From a virus, in IMG/VR virus record IMGVR_UViG_3300046690_000140, positions 1 through 42,274 of that record: DNA of 42,274 bases. One strand, 5' to 3'. Positions 31,088-39,983 of the stretch are shown piece by piece. The notes beneath the pieces were generated by a model that did not search any database, was not told the origin of the DNA, and worked only from the letters and a program-made list of their open reading frames with translations. The translations under genes and the position numbers were made by a program. The first letter of the stretch is position 1, and the number at the start of each line of letters is the position of its first letter.

Positions 31088-31576
31088 TCACTTCTTCCTT
31101 GTCGACGAGCGCGCGATCGGCAGGAACTCGAAATTGACCGGGTCGCTCATTTCAGGCCCGTTCTTGATCTGAACCTGCACCGTCGCCGGTTCCGCCCACA
31201 GGCTTGGCTTCACGCCTGTGGACAGCGTCTTGGCCTCGGCATCGAACGTGGTTGGCTCGTCGTGCCCGGCGAAGTGGATCACGCTGTCGTTAAAGAAGTT
31301 CTCGCCGGTGATCACCAGCTGGAAGTCCGGGTCGCCGATCATGCATTCGTAGGGGTCGTAGCCGGTGATGGACGGCTTCGGCACCACCACGCCCTGCGGC
31401 AACGGCAAGCTGACCGTCTGCGGCTCGTTGATCGAGGCGGAGTGCGGAAACGCCTGCGCCGTTTCCTCCTTTGATGCGGCCTTGGGCGCGGCCTTGGCCT
31501 TGCCCTTGGCTTCGTGCTCGTCGTGCTCGTGCTCGTCGCGCTCGTCGCGCTCGTCGTCGTGCTTTTTTGTGGTCAT
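31088..31576 (-). CDS. Ig-like (IPT/TIG) head decoration protein
   Basis: A 162-aa protein. Residues 1-40 are a striking Asp/Glu/His/Lys-rich tail (KHDDERDERDEHEHDEHEAK), then KGKAKAAPKAASK. Residues 68-155 look like an IPT/TIG immunoglobulin fold: PSITGYDPYECMIGDPDFQL, VITGENFFNDSVIHFAGHDE and VQVQIKNGPEMSDPVNFEFL. Ig-like domains are common decorations on phage capsids and bind glycans or host surfaces weakly. The acidic tail may bind metal ions or capsid. It overlaps the next gene by ATGA, so the two Ig-like proteins are made together. Confidence 0.78.
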   Translation of the reverse strand: MTTKKHDDERDERDEHEHDEHEAKGKAKAAPKAASKEETAQAFPHSASINEPQTVSLPLPQGVVVPKPSITGYDPYECMIGDPDFQLVITGENFFNDSVIHFAGHDEPTTFDAEAKTLSTGVKPSLWAEPATVQVQIKNGPEMSDPVNFEFLPIARSSTRKK

Positions 31577-32415
31577 GTGAACACCCAGTTTTGAGGAGCC
31601 GTCACCACCGACCCGCCAGTGATAACCACCACCGGCAGGTTGCCGGAGGTCGCCTTCTTCGGCGCTACCGCGGTCAATGAAGTCGCGCTGACGAACGTGG
31701 TCGGATAGTTGATGCCGTTGATGTTGAGCACCGACTGCCGGGTGAAGCCGGTGCCGGTCGCGGTGCAGGTCGCGGTGCCGCCGCCGGAGGCGCCGCCCGC
31801 CGAGACGCTGGTCAAGGTCGGGTTGGTCGCGGGCGACAGGCTGGAGGCGTGATTGGCGTTCGGCGAGACCGGTGCACCGGCGTCGGTGGTGGCCTTGACC
31901 AGTGCCGGACCGGCGCCGACCGTAACCAGCGGGATCGGGGCGTAGATCGCGGCGGAGTAACTCGCCGTCACCACCGTTTCTGTTCCCAGCCCCTCGGCGG
32001 TGGCACTGGCGGCAGCCGGGACGAGGCCCGAGGCGACGCCGGGATAGGATCCGAGCACACTGTTGAAGCCATCGCCACCGGCGCCCGCGGCGTTGGTGCC
32101 CGGCGTGGTGCCGGTATTGTTGTCGGCCGCGGAGGTACCACCGGCGAGCGCCGCCACTGATGCTGCGAACGCCGTCGCGGTCAGCGCGGCGCCGTCGTCA
32201 TAATAAGGCGGCGGGCTCTGGTTGACGCCAACGCCGGGGATTGTCTGCACCGGTCGACCGCCGGAACCATCGGCCGCCACCGCCGACATATTGGCCATGT
32301 TGGCGTAGTTTCCCCGCGTAAAGTTCGGCGGGTTCGGGCCGGTGGCGCCGGTGGTGGCGAAATTTGTGGGCGGCGTCGGGTTGGGCGGTGTGACCGTAAG
32401 TGCGCTCTGAGCCAT
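31573..32415 (-). CDS. Virion protein with C-terminal Ig-like (IPT/TIG) domain
   Basis: A 280-aa Ala/Gly/Thr/Pro-rich protein. The first 75 residues are disordered (PPNPTPPTNFATTGATGPNP), the middle is a beta-rich Ala region, and residues 196-280 look like an IPT/TIG fold: NPTLTSVSAGGASGGGTATC, GTGFTRQSVLNINGINYPTT and VVVITGGSVVTAPQNWVF. It is the second Ig-like protein of the pair. Both are placed between the ejected-protein genes and the scaffold, the usual place of head decorations. It starts just after, and overlaps by 1 nt, the gene at 32415. Confidence 0.78.
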   Translation of the reverse strand: MAQSALTVTPPNPTPPTNFATTGATGPNPPNFTRGNYANMANMSAVAADGSGGRPVQTIPGVGVNQSPPPYYDDGAALTATAFAASVAALAGGTSAADNNTGTTPGTNAAGAGGDGFNSVLGSYPGVASGLVPAAASATAEGLGTETVVTASYSAAIYAPIPLVTVGAGPALVKATTDAGAPVSPNANHASSLSPATNPTLTSVSAGGASGGGTATCTATGTGFTRQSVLNINGINYPTTFVSATSLTAVAPKKATSGNLPVVVITGGSVVTAPQNWVFT

Positions 32416-34244
32416 TACATTTTCTCCTCGGGTTGGTAGTTGTCCTGCGCGGCCAAACCACCCATGACGGCGGCAGGAATGCCGTACATCGGAATTTCCT
32501 TACGGATTAAACCGCGACGCACGATCTCCTCGCGCGGCATGCCGGTGAGCCGGTGCGTGGTCTCGATCGACCGATTGATCGTATTGATCATCGGTCCCTC
32601 GTAATCGAACTGGAATGGTTCGCTGTTGTGTCCAATGCCGGGGTTTGCCTTCGCGCGTTTCGCGGCTGCCGCCGCAGCTGCCTGCTCCTCGCCGAGCGAC
32701 TTCAAACCGGCCCATGCGACATCCTGAAAGCCGCGAGGATCGACGCCAGCTCTGGCAGCCTCTTCGTGCAGGACGCGTGTCGCAGGTCCGTACCATTCAG
32801 GGATGGTCTGGCCCGGCATGATGGCGCCAAACATCTGTTCGTCGATCGTACCAGCGCTCCTGTTGCCGAGGTAGGCGTTCATAAAGTCGGTTCGCTTCGG
32901 GTTCTGCGCCGGGTCAAACGGCTGCATGCCGCCTTCGATATATTTCTGCGCCTGCTTCATGTTGCCACTGGCGAAACGGCCGCCGATCGGGAACGGCATC
33001 TCGTAGGCGCGCTGCGCCACGTCCGTGGCGCCCTGCTTGTTGAGGTAATTTGCATAATGCGACATCAGGAAGTTGTTGTAGGGGCTTGCGCCGCCCGTCG
33101 TCGCCGCCATCATACCGGCGAACTCTTTCTGGAAGGCGTCGCGCCCGGCCTGTGGCCCCAGCTCCTTGATGTACTCATCCTCCAGCTGTTTCATGTGATA
33201 CCAGCGATCGGTATCCGGTATGGTCTGCCCCTTTTCAAAACCAGCCTGCAGCCGTTCGCGCGCCGCTGGAGTGCCGTACATGTCGTAAAACTTTTGCATG
33301 GTTGGCAGCGTCTTTGGTGCCGCGGCCGTCACCGTATCGGGGAACGGACCGTAGCCACTGACGTCCGCGCGTTTTGCCGGATCGAAGTAGGGCTGATAGC
33401 CGTGCAGGTCCATCTCACGCTGCACCGTATTGCGGTCCTTCTGAAACTGCTCCGCTTCCGGCAGCAGTCGCTTCTCGAAGAAGTACTGCGGCGTGGCGTC
33501 CAGCTTCGCCGCCTCTTCAAAACTGGTGTATGGCACTTCGCGCAGCGGCTTGGCCGACAGATACGCTCCCGGCTTATTGGGATCGGGACGCTTCTCCATC
33601 AGCGCAGGCGGACCGACATCGGGATATTGCTCGGCATATTGCGGGTAGGTCTCCCACAGCTTCTCGGCTTTGGCGCGCAGTTTCGGATCGGCAAAAGTAT
33701 TGGGCAAAGACTTTATCTGCGGCGCCGCCGGAGATACCGGACTGACGAAATCCTCTGCCGTCAGTGCTCCGCGCGACGGACCGCGCGAGACGAGAATGTC
33801 GCCCAGTACGCTTGACCCTGCGCGGACCGGACCCTTCGGCACCTTGATGCGCTCTCCGATCTTTGCCTCGGCCTCACTCGGCTCCATGCTGGCGCCAAGA
33901 CCCCACGCCACGCCTCTGAGCGGTCCGCTCGCCAACAGGCCCATACCAAGCGGGGATACCGGGTTCTGCAAATCGGCGGCGATCGTGCCAGCGGTCTGTC
34001 GCGGCGGGTTCGAGCGCCACGCACTGAACGGCACCAGCGGGTTCGGCGCCTCTTCAGCAGGCTTCGGCTGCTTCGGCGTCGGAAACATCCCGACATTAGG
34101 CTCGAACGATTGCGGATAGGCCGCAGCCTGACGCGCCCAGTCCGAGGTAAACATGCGCGGATCCTGCTGCGGTTCGGGCGGCGTCACCGCGCTGTCCGAG
34201 AACGGATCGTAATAGGCGTCGGTACGCGCGAGATTGCCCATCAT
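32415..34244 (-). CDS. Large polyvalent/ejected protein candidate
   Basis: A 609-aa protein from the ATG at 34244, which overlaps the previous stop by ATGA. The first 120 residues are Pro-rich and disordered (PEPQQDPRMF; PTPKQPKPAEEAPNPL). The middle holds a segment near residues 340-400 (DRWYHMKQLEDEYIKELGPQ followed by AFQKEFAGMMAATTGGASPY) that resembles a small helical domain of phage polyvalent proteins. The end has GIGHNSEPF and MPREEIVRRGLI. Its neighbour encodes an ADP-ribosyltransferase-like domain, another polyvalent-protein component. I infer that the two are packaged and ejected together. No clear active site is visible here. Confidence 0.75.
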   Translation of the reverse strand: MMGNLARTDAYYDPFSDSAVTPPEPQQDPRMFTSDWARQAAAYPQSFEPNVGMFPTPKQPKPAEEAPNPLVPFSAWRSNPPRQTAGTIAADLQNPVSPLGMGLLASGPLRGVAWGLGASMEPSEAEAKIGERIKVPKGPVRAGSSVLGDILVSRGPSRGALTAEDFVSPVSPAAPQIKSLPNTFADPKLRAKAEKLWETYPQYAEQYPDVGPPALMEKRPDPNKPGAYLSAKPLREVPYTSFEEAAKLDATPQYFFEKRLLPEAEQFQKDRNTVQREMDLHGYQPYFDPAKRADVSGYGPFPDTVTAAAPKTLPTMQKFYDMYGTPAARERLQAGFEKGQTIPDTDRWYHMKQLEDEYIKELGPQAGRDAFQKEFAGMMAATTGGASPYNNFLMSHYANYLNKQGATDVAQRAYEMPFPIGGRFASGNMKQAQKYIEGGMQPFDPAQNPKRTDFMNAYLGNRSAGTIDEQMFGAIMPGQTIPEWYGPATRVLHEEAARAGVDPRGFQDVAWAGLKSLGEEQAAAAAAAKRAKANPGIGHNSEPFQFDYEGPMINTINRSIETTHRLTGMPREEIVRRGLIRKEIPMYGIPAAVMGGLAAQDNYQPEEKM

Positions 34245-35137
34245 GGCTGCACCTCGTACTGGCTCTGGTCGTAGGTGTCGCCCATCGCGGCGCCGACCAC
34301 TGGAGCTGCCGCGGCGCCTGCAATGCCGTACTTCTTCAGGATGTCGATGTTGGCTGGATCGAACACGACGTAGTTGCTGGTGACCGGCTTGGCTTCCCAC
34401 GTCGCGAGGTTCTTCTGGATCTGGTCATAATGAGGAGCCATGCCGGGATCCGCCAGCTGCGCGCGGTACCGCTCGATCTCCTGCGGCACACCGCGCGATC
34501 CTTCGTCGAGATACTTGATGCCGGGGATGCCTGCCGCTTGAAGATCTTCCGCTGTTCTCGGTAATTTCAGTGGAGAACCAGCTAATGTTCCCAAGGGACG
34601 TTGGGGTCCACCTCCGGCAAGGTACGGCGCTTTGCTCCAGACACCTTCCTTTACCAGATCGGATTGTGCCGCCAGCGGCTTGTCCCAGTCCAGCATCTGC
34701 GCCGGGTCGGCCTTGATGTTGACCTCGTAGGTGCGCGCGCCTAAACGCTGCGGACTTTTCAACACATCCAGCGCACTGGCGATGTTTTCTACCTGCTGCG
34801 GAATGTACATATGCGGTCGGTCAGTAACGTGCTTCAGGTTTGCCTCTGCTCTGGCAATAGCTGCTGCCCTGTCGCCGTTGGTGTCGATCAAGTAACGATG
34901 TGCAAACCCCTCAGGCGAGGTGGTGTTTGCCAGCGGTGCGGTAAATTGCTTCCAGTATTCCCCGCCCTGTCCGCTTACTTTCGGGTTCTCGGCGAAGTAC
35001 AGCCCGTGCCCATAGACCTGCGCGCCCTCGCCGGTGCCGATCTTGGACAGGTCGAACCGCTCGAAGTCATGCGGCGACGAATGGAAGGCGCGGATGCCGC
35101 CGCTGATCAGTTTCGCGATGGCATCGCGCACGCCCAT
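34241..35137 (-). CDS. ADP-ribosyltransferase-like (polyvalent ART) protein
   Basis: A 298-aa protein with an ART-like N-terminal domain. The pattern FHSSPHDFERFDLSKIG (18-34), then GEGAQVYGHGLYFAE (37-51), and later GIPGIKYLDEGSRG, is one I associate with the ART-like domains of phage polyvalent proteins. ART enzymes transfer ADP-ribose from NAD+ to targets. The pattern is clear, but I cannot point to a certain catalytic Glu. It follows the portal gene directly (TGATG overlap), which fits a protein packed in the head and injected with the DNA. Target and role (host takeover or anti-defence) are unknown. Confidence 0.78.
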   Translation of the reverse strand: MGVRDAIAKLISGGIRAFHSSPHDFERFDLSKIGTGEGAQVYGHGLYFAENPKVSGQGGEYWKQFTAPLANTTSPEGFAHRYLIDTNGDRAAAIARAEANLKHVTDRPHMYIPQQVENIASALDVLKSPQRLGARTYEVNIKADPAQMLDWDKPLAAQSDLVKEGVWSKAPYLAGGGPQRPLGTLAGSPLKLPRTAEDLQAAGIPGIKYLDEGSRGVPQEIERYRAQLADPGMAPHYDQIQKNLATWEAKPVTSNYVVFDPANIDILKKYGIAGAAAAPVVGAAMGDTYDQSQYEVQP

Positions 35138-37554
35138 CAGATCGCTCCCGGCGGCCGCTGTGTCATCTGCCGCATCCGCATCGCCTCCTGCCGCTCGCCT
35201 TGGCGTGCCGCCATGTCCTGCTGCTTCATGGCGTGCTGGCTTTGCATCAGCGCCGCCTTCTGCTGCGCGGTCTGCATGTCGATCTGCGCCTTCTGCAGCG
35301 TCATCTGATGCGCCTCGCGGCTCTCCTGCATCTTCTGGCCCTGCACCGCCATGTCGACCTGCTGCTCCTGACCCTCGCCGCTGGCCTTCATCTGCGCGAT
35401 CTGGCGCTGGGTCGCCAGCTCCCATTGCTTGTGCTGGTCCTCCTGCTGCAGCTTGGCCTGCGCGATCTGCATATCCTGCGCGTTCTTCGCCTGCGCGGTC
35501 TGCTGCTTCATCTGCTCGATCTGGATCTGGGTCTGCGCGGCCATTGTCGCCGGGTCAGTGGCCTGCGGCTGGTTCGCCTTGTCCTTCATCTGCTCGACCA
35601 GATCGTCGATCGCGCCGTCGAGGCTTCTTCCTGCGCGGAACGGCGCGGTGGCGAATTTTAACACTTCACCACAAAATTGCGCGGTCTTGGGATCGGCCTG
35701 TATCATCTGCGCCAGCTGCGGCAGCAAGCCTCCAAGCACCTGCGTGAACTCGGTGCGGCGCTGTTTTTCAGCATCTTCATCCGCCATGATGGTGCTGTCG
35801 GTCTCGATGTCGAGCGTGAAGGACTTTGCTCTTGTGTCTTTCAGGAAATAGAGCACCTGCTCGATCGTCACCTCGTTCTGCAGCTGCTGCAGCTGTGTCA
35901 TTCCAGCCTGCATCGCCTGCTGCGCCTGCTGCACGATCTGCTGCACCGGGTCCGACGGCGGCGGACCGCCAGAACCCGGTGCTCCAGCCGCAGCAGGTGG
36001 AGGGCCGCCCCCGACAGAAGGCGGCCCCTGCTGCGGTGGCGGCAGCTGCGTGGGCGGCTGCTGCCGTGCCTGCTGGATCTGCTGCATCGCCTGTTGCTGG
36101 ATCTGCTGCAGCTGCTGCGTGACCTGTTCGACGTCCTTCTCGACCATCGCCTGCGTGCGCAACTGCGTCTGGGACATCTCCACGATCGTCACGTCGTCGA
36201 ACTTCTCGGTGATGATCTCGCTGGCGATCTCGACCAGATCACGTGCGACGCGGACCAGTTCGCTCTGCTTGTCTCTTATCCGCGTGGTGCCGTACTGGTT
36301 CTTGAGCTGCTGGGCGCCGAGCGTTTCGTTCGGGTCGGTATCGCCGCGCATGATATCGGCCATGCCGGTGATCTGGTAGATGTCCTCGATGATCTGTTTT
36401 CTGAGCATCACCAGCGCAGTGATGGTCGACGCGATCATGTCGATCGGGATCCAGACGATGATTTCCTTGGTGCCGCCGAAGGCGGCCCAGTTCGAGATCG
36501 GCACCAGCATGCGGCCAGAGGTATGTGTAGTAACGGCTGCCTGCACCGCCTCGGCCAGCTCCGCACCTCCTGCCGGGTAGAAGCCTTTTGCTTCGAGCGC
36601 GTCACTGAGCGCGTGGATGCGGCCGGTCAGCAGATTGATCTCGTCGAGCTGGTCCTTGTACTGCATGACATCAGGCACTGGCACGAGGCTGCCACGCTGC
36701 AGCGTGCCATACGCAGGCCGTGGGCACGGGAAATAGTTCTGCAGCTCCAGATGCGGATCCGCCTCGTCGAGAATGTCCTCGCAGCCGTGCGCGACCCAGA
36801 TCACCTTCCTGTCGCCCTTCGACCAGATCTCCCAGAATTTTGCGCGCTCGCGGTTGTCGCCGCCGCCGATCTCTTTTGCTTCCTTGTCGACCTTGTACTC
36901 GGCCTGTTGATAGGTATCGCCTGAGTGCTTGCGAAACCGCTTGCGCGCCTCGCTGCGCGTCAAATAGGAGGCGGCCGCGACCCACGTCACTTCTCTCCAG
37001 TTTGCCGAGAGCGAATGCAGGAAGTCGCGGCGTCCCTTGAAATCGATGCAGACACGCTCGGAGGCGTAGTGGCCGTCGCCTTTACTCTCATATCTGCACC
37101 ACGGCACACCACGGCCGATCAGCGCGAGATCATCGCGCACCAGCTTCATTAGATCGTCGATGCGGATCAGGTCGAACGCCACCACGCAGCAACGCTCCAT
37201 CACTTCGCTGGCGGCCTGATAGACAGGTCTCCTGTCCTTGAATTTCGGCGTCACTACCGGCACCGGCGCCGAGGCGTAGATCGTGGGTTTAATCACTTCG
37301 CAATTGGCCCAGAACATCGCGAACTCGCGATCGCGGATCGCGCGTCCGCTTGTGGCGTTGGTGGCCAGCCGTTCGAGGCTGGCATAGACCTTGTCGATGT
37401 TGTCGCAGTGATCGTGCCAACGCTCGAACGCGTCCTCGCTCTCCTCGAGCCGGTTCAGCCACGCCTTGCTTTTCTTGGCGGGCTGGATGTCGACGTCGAA
37501 CTCCAGATCATCGTGCCGGACGTCATCGCGATCGGCGGCTGCGGTGTCAGACAT
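35137..37554 (-). CDS. Portal protein
   Basis: An 805-aa podovirus-type portal. The start is the ATG at 37554 (MSDTAAADRDD), overlapping the previous gene by 8 nt. Characteristic parts are KAWLNRLEESEDAFERWHDH, FWANCEVIKPTIYASAPVPV near residue 90, and LRKQIIEDIYQITGMADIMR followed by RGDTDPNETLGAQQLKNQYG near 410-450, typical of this portal family. From about residue 490 it is Gln-rich and helical with coiled coils (QQLQQIQQQAMQQIQQARQQ), probably forming the barrel or crown inside the head. It forms the dodecameric DNA gate, docked by the terminase. Confidence 0.9.
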   Translation of the reverse strand: MSDTAAADRDDVRHDDLEFDVDIQPAKKSKAWLNRLEESEDAFERWHDHCDNIDKVYASLERLATNATSGRAIRDREFAMFWANCEVIKPTIYASAPVPVVTPKFKDRRPVYQAASEVMERCCVVAFDLIRIDDLMKLVRDDLALIGRGVPWCRYESKGDGHYASERVCIDFKGRRDFLHSLSANWREVTWVAAASYLTRSEARKRFRKHSGDTYQQAEYKVDKEAKEIGGGDNRERAKFWEIWSKGDRKVIWVAHGCEDILDEADPHLELQNYFPCPRPAYGTLQRGSLVPVPDVMQYKDQLDEINLLTGRIHALSDALEAKGFYPAGGAELAEAVQAAVTTHTSGRMLVPISNWAAFGGTKEIIVWIPIDMIASTITALVMLRKQIIEDIYQITGMADIMRGDTDPNETLGAQQLKNQYGTTRIRDKQSELVRVARDLVEIASEIITEKFDDVTIVEMSQTQLRTQAMVEKDVEQVTQQLQQIQQQAMQQIQQARQQPPTQLPPPQQGPPSVGGGPPPAAAGAPGSGGPPPSDPVQQIVQQAQQAMQAGMTQLQQLQNEVTIEQVLYFLKDTRAKSFTLDIETDSTIMADEDAEKQRRTEFTQVLGGLLPQLAQMIQADPKTAQFCGEVLKFATAPFRAGRSLDGAIDDLVEQMKDKANQPQATDPATMAAQTQIQIEQMKQQTAQAKNAQDMQIAQAKLQQEDQHKQWELATQRQIAQMKASGEGQEQQVDMAVQGQKMQESREAHQMTLQKAQIDMQTAQQKAALMQSQHAMKQQDMAARQGERQEAMRMRQMTQRPPGAI

Positions 37555-37729
37555 CGGATCGCTCCTTTGGCGCCAGCTGCTCGGCCTCCTCCAGCATCTT
37601 CGCGAGCAGCGACGCGGCGTTGCGCATGCAGGCCGCCATCCGCGCATTGCCGTACTGGTCCGACGCCTTGGCGTAGATCGACAGCTCGGAGACCAGCCTG
37701 AAGGCCATGTCGCACTGCGCTTCGGTCAT
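37547..37729 (-). CDS. Small helical protein (unknown)
   Basis: A 60-aa protein from the ATG at 37729 that overlaps the previous stop by ATGA; another ATG four codons earlier is possible. It is almost entirely helical (FRLVSELSIYAKASDQYGN; MRNAASLLAKMLEEAEQLA), ending KERSDV. Coupled to the portal gene downstream by an 8-nt overlap. Function unknown; a chaperone or packaging accessory is possible from its position. Confidence 0.72.
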   Translation of the reverse strand: MTEAQCDMAFRLVSELSIYAKASDQYGNARMAACMRNAASLLAKMLEEAEQLAPKERSDV

Positions 37730-38004
37730 TTCTGCTTCCATTCAGCCGGTGGCTCCGACGCTTGATACCTCGTCAGTATCTCACCGGCGATCCTCGACAA
37801 AATGTTCAACTTGGTGACGTGAGCACTGTCCTGATCGCGTATCAGAAGCCACAGCTCCTCCAATACTTCCTGCAAGGCATCGCGCTCGGCTGGCTTGATC
37901 TCGACCATCCTGCCAACTTCATCCGAATTGTAATTTACAAGCCGAACGCCATGACGGGCTGTTTCATCCTGCGGATCGACAACCCATTCGGGCTTCCAGC
38001 CCAT
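37726..38004 (-). CDS. Unknown small protein
   Basis: A 92-aa protein starting MGWKPEWVVDPQDETARHGV, with a GGTGCA-type ribosome site just upstream. The centre is helical and acidic (ERDALQEVLEELWLLIRD), followed by KLNILSRIAGEILTRYQ. The start at 38004 lies 13 nt after the stop of the zinc-ribbon gene, so both are in the same transcript. No family is recognised. Confidence 0.72.
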   Translation of the reverse strand: MGWKPEWVVDPQDETARHGVRLVNYNSDEVGRMVEIKPAERDALQEVLEELWLLIRDQDSAHVTKLNILSRIAGEILTRYQASEPPAEWKQK

Positions 38005-38017
38005 GGCTGCACCTCGG

Positions 38018-38374
38018 TCATTGGATCGTGTCCTCGTCGACTGGTGCGCGCAGCCACGCTTCGCGCTCGCTGGCCCATGTTGCGTACTCGCGCTCGCGCT
38101 TGCGCTTCGGCGCCTCGATCCGCTCGCGTGCGGCCTTGGCCTCGACCTCCTCGCGCTTGCGTTGACGCGCAACCCTGCGCAGCACCGCGCGTTGCATCTT
38201 CAATCTGGCGGGCGACAACCGCGGCGTCATGTTCCACAATATAATTGCATCAATCTCGTCGCACGCATGCGGTCCGCTGGCTGCGCATCGATTGCACTCG
38301 ACCGTGGTGCCGCGAACGCCTTCCCACGTCTGTAATCGTGTCGAGCCGCAGAACGGGCATGGTTTGCAGGTCAT
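38018..38374 (-). CDS. Lar-like zinc-ribbon protein
   Basis: A 118-aa protein whose first 50 residues match the restriction-alleviation (Lar-like) zinc ribbon common in phages: Cys6 and Cys9 in KPCPFCGS, Cys27 and Cys30 in ECNRCAASGP, then the helix DEIDAIILWN at about 39-48. The rest is a long basic helix (RRVARQRKREEVEAKAARER). Lar-family proteins are known in name from lambda-like phages, where they modulate host restriction; many members only share the ribbon. It starts within the end of the large terminase gene (ATGA). Confidence 0.82.
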   Translation of the reverse strand: MTCKPCPFCGSTRLQTWEGVRGTTVECNRCAASGPHACDEIDAIILWNMTPRLSPARLKMQRAVLRRVARQRKREEVEAKAARERIEAPKRKREREYATWASEREAWLRAPVDEDTIQ

Positions 38375-39756
38375 AGCAGCAGCCCTCCGCGGCGGGCATC
38401 GGGTGGCGGCGGGATGCGCCAGCCACTCTGTATCGGCTGCCTGACGATCTTCAGCGGCGCCGGGCGCCAGCTCTGGCTCAAGTATCGAAAAGCGTCAGCT
38501 GGATTGGATGACCAGTCGTGCAGGGGTTTTGGGGTGAAGCACTTTTTGTCATCGTCCCATTCGCGTCGATACTGTTCGAGCGCCGAAATACCGCCTTCCT
38601 CAGTTCGTGGGTGAAACACGCATAGAGGGAGTGTTCGTCTGACGGCGTTAATGCCGTCATCGATGGTTGCGAGAGGAACGAGGACAGGTTTGAGGCCAAG
38701 TGCTGACATGGTTTCAACGCGCGTCCTCCCTGATCCCCATTCCTTCACCTTGGCGTCGTGCGGCACGTAGGCGCTGCCGCGCTTCCAGCCGTAGAGCTTC
38801 TCGCGCTTCTCGATCTGTTCGAGGTAGTGCTCGAGGCCGTGGCCACTGGCGGCATAGTGGTCGAGCAGCACCAGCTGCGCGCCTTGGCTCTGAAACCACC
38901 AGATAGATGTGTCGTCGCCAACGCCGAGATCCCAGCATGTCTGCACCGGCCGATCGTCGAGCGCCTCGACGTCGAGGATGCGGCCCTCGCTGCGCACGTC
39001 GTGCATCTCGCGACCGTAGAAGGTGCCGAGCAGCGCCGCGTTGAACGAGCACATCATCTCCTGCTCGAACATCGCCGTGCCAGCGTCCTCGCCGTAGAGC
39101 GCGCAGTATTCGCTCAGGGCTTCGGCAACAGCTTTTGGTGTGAGAGCATGAGTGTCGTCGACGGTAAGGATTTCTGAGAACCAGCCGGGCGTCCGGGCGG
39201 CGTACTGGTAGAGTGAAAGTAGATGATTGCGTCCTCGGGGAGTACTGATGAACGCCGCCCAGCCGTTGTTTTCCTGCAATATCGGGCGGTAGTAACCCCA
39301 CGCTGAAGGGTTCGCGAGCGCCCATTCGGAAAATACAATTCCGGCGACGCTAGAGCCAAGTCCCGAGCCTGCGACGACGGCGTCACTTCCCATGAGCTGC
39401 CACGTACTGCCAGTTCCTTTGAACCGGATGAACATGTCGTGCTCTCTTGTGGTTTCTCTAAGCTCTTGTGGAAAAGCCTCATCGATACGTCTCCGTCCTG
39501 TATGCGGATTGACAGCGTCCCACACGGCTTTGCGGGCACTGGCAAATTCCGGGAGCATGTGCCAGTACGACGCCCCCGGCCGATCGAGCATTGCAACCGC
39601 TGTGGCATGTAAAAGCACTTCATCCTTGCCACAGCGTCTGTGCCACACCGCGACCGCGCGCTTGCCACCACGGATCAGATAATTCCACAGCCGCTGCTGG
39701 TGCGGCCGCGGGCACCAGCTGCGTTGTGGGACAGAGATGTCGATGACATCACTCAT
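38371..39756 (-). CDS. terL: Terminase large subunit
   Basis: A 461-aa terminase. Motifs: Walker A-like HRRCGKDE at 39-46; Walker B with the acidic pair context GIVFSEWA near 139-146; coupling motif FISTPRGRNHL at 169-179; and a C-terminal nuclease with CWDLGVGDD near 275 (first acidic metal ligand). The packaging motor cuts phage DNA and pumps it through the portal. The start overlaps the previous stop by ATGA. It is the head of the morphogenesis block together with the small-terminase candidate and portal, in the usual order. Confidence 0.93.
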   Translation of the reverse strand: MSDVIDISVPQRSWCPRPHQQRLWNYLIRGGKRAVAVWHRRCGKDEVLLHATAVAMLDRPGASYWHMLPEFASARKAVWDAVNPHTGRRRIDEAFPQELRETTREHDMFIRFKGTGSTWQLMGSDAVVAGSGLGSSVAGIVFSEWALANPSAWGYYRPILQENNGWAAFISTPRGRNHLLSLYQYAARTPGWFSEILTVDDTHALTPKAVAEALSEYCALYGEDAGTAMFEQEMMCSFNAALLGTFYGREMHDVRSEGRILDVEALDDRPVQTCWDLGVGDDTSIWWFQSQGAQLVLLDHYAASGHGLEHYLEQIEKREKLYGWKRGSAYVPHDAKVKEWGSGRTRVETMSALGLKPVLVPLATIDDGINAVRRTLPLCVFHPRTEEGGISALEQYRREWDDDKKCFTPKPLHDWSSNPADAFRYLSQSWRPAPLKIVRQPIQSGWRIPPPPDARRGGLLL

Positions 39757-39983
39757 AGTGGCGACGACACTAGTGATGCCATTCCCTCGTCGAACTTTGC
39801 CTGCGCTGTCGGCTTCATCTGGATTGGCGAAACCGTCCCGGCCTTATGGTAAGCGCATTCCCGGAGATCGATCCGGGCAGGAATGATCGACTTGGTGATC
39901 CAGTGGTTACCGTCCGAACGCGGGGCATGACCCATACCGCACCATTTGCAATTGATCTTTTTCATGGGTTTCCCCTTTGTCAT
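39753..39983 (-). CDS. Small zinc-binding protein
   Basis: A 76-aa protein with CKWC (Cys12, Cys15) and CAYH (Cys43, His46), a CxxC...CxxH pattern that probably binds zinc. The ATG at 39983 overlaps the previous stop by ATGA; an internal ATG at 39965 has AAGGGG at a good distance and would give 70 aa, so the true start is uncertain. Coupled downstream to the large terminase by ATGA, hence a possible packaging accessory. Confidence 0.72.
   Translation of the reverse strand: MTKGKPMKKINCKWCGMGHAPRSDGNHWITKSIIPARIDLRECAYHKAGTVSPIQMKPTAQAKFDEGMASLVSSPL

Noticed and set aside
32553-33815. 420-codon plus-strand frame antisense to the 609-aa protein
   Set aside because: It mirrors the codon pattern of the real gene in a GC-rich genome; the leftward frame continues the operon with ATGA overlaps.
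35677-36924. 415-codon plus-strand frame antisense to the portal gene
   Set aside because: It is rich in Leu, His, Arg and Asp as expected from the complement of Gln-rich codons; the portal motifs decide.
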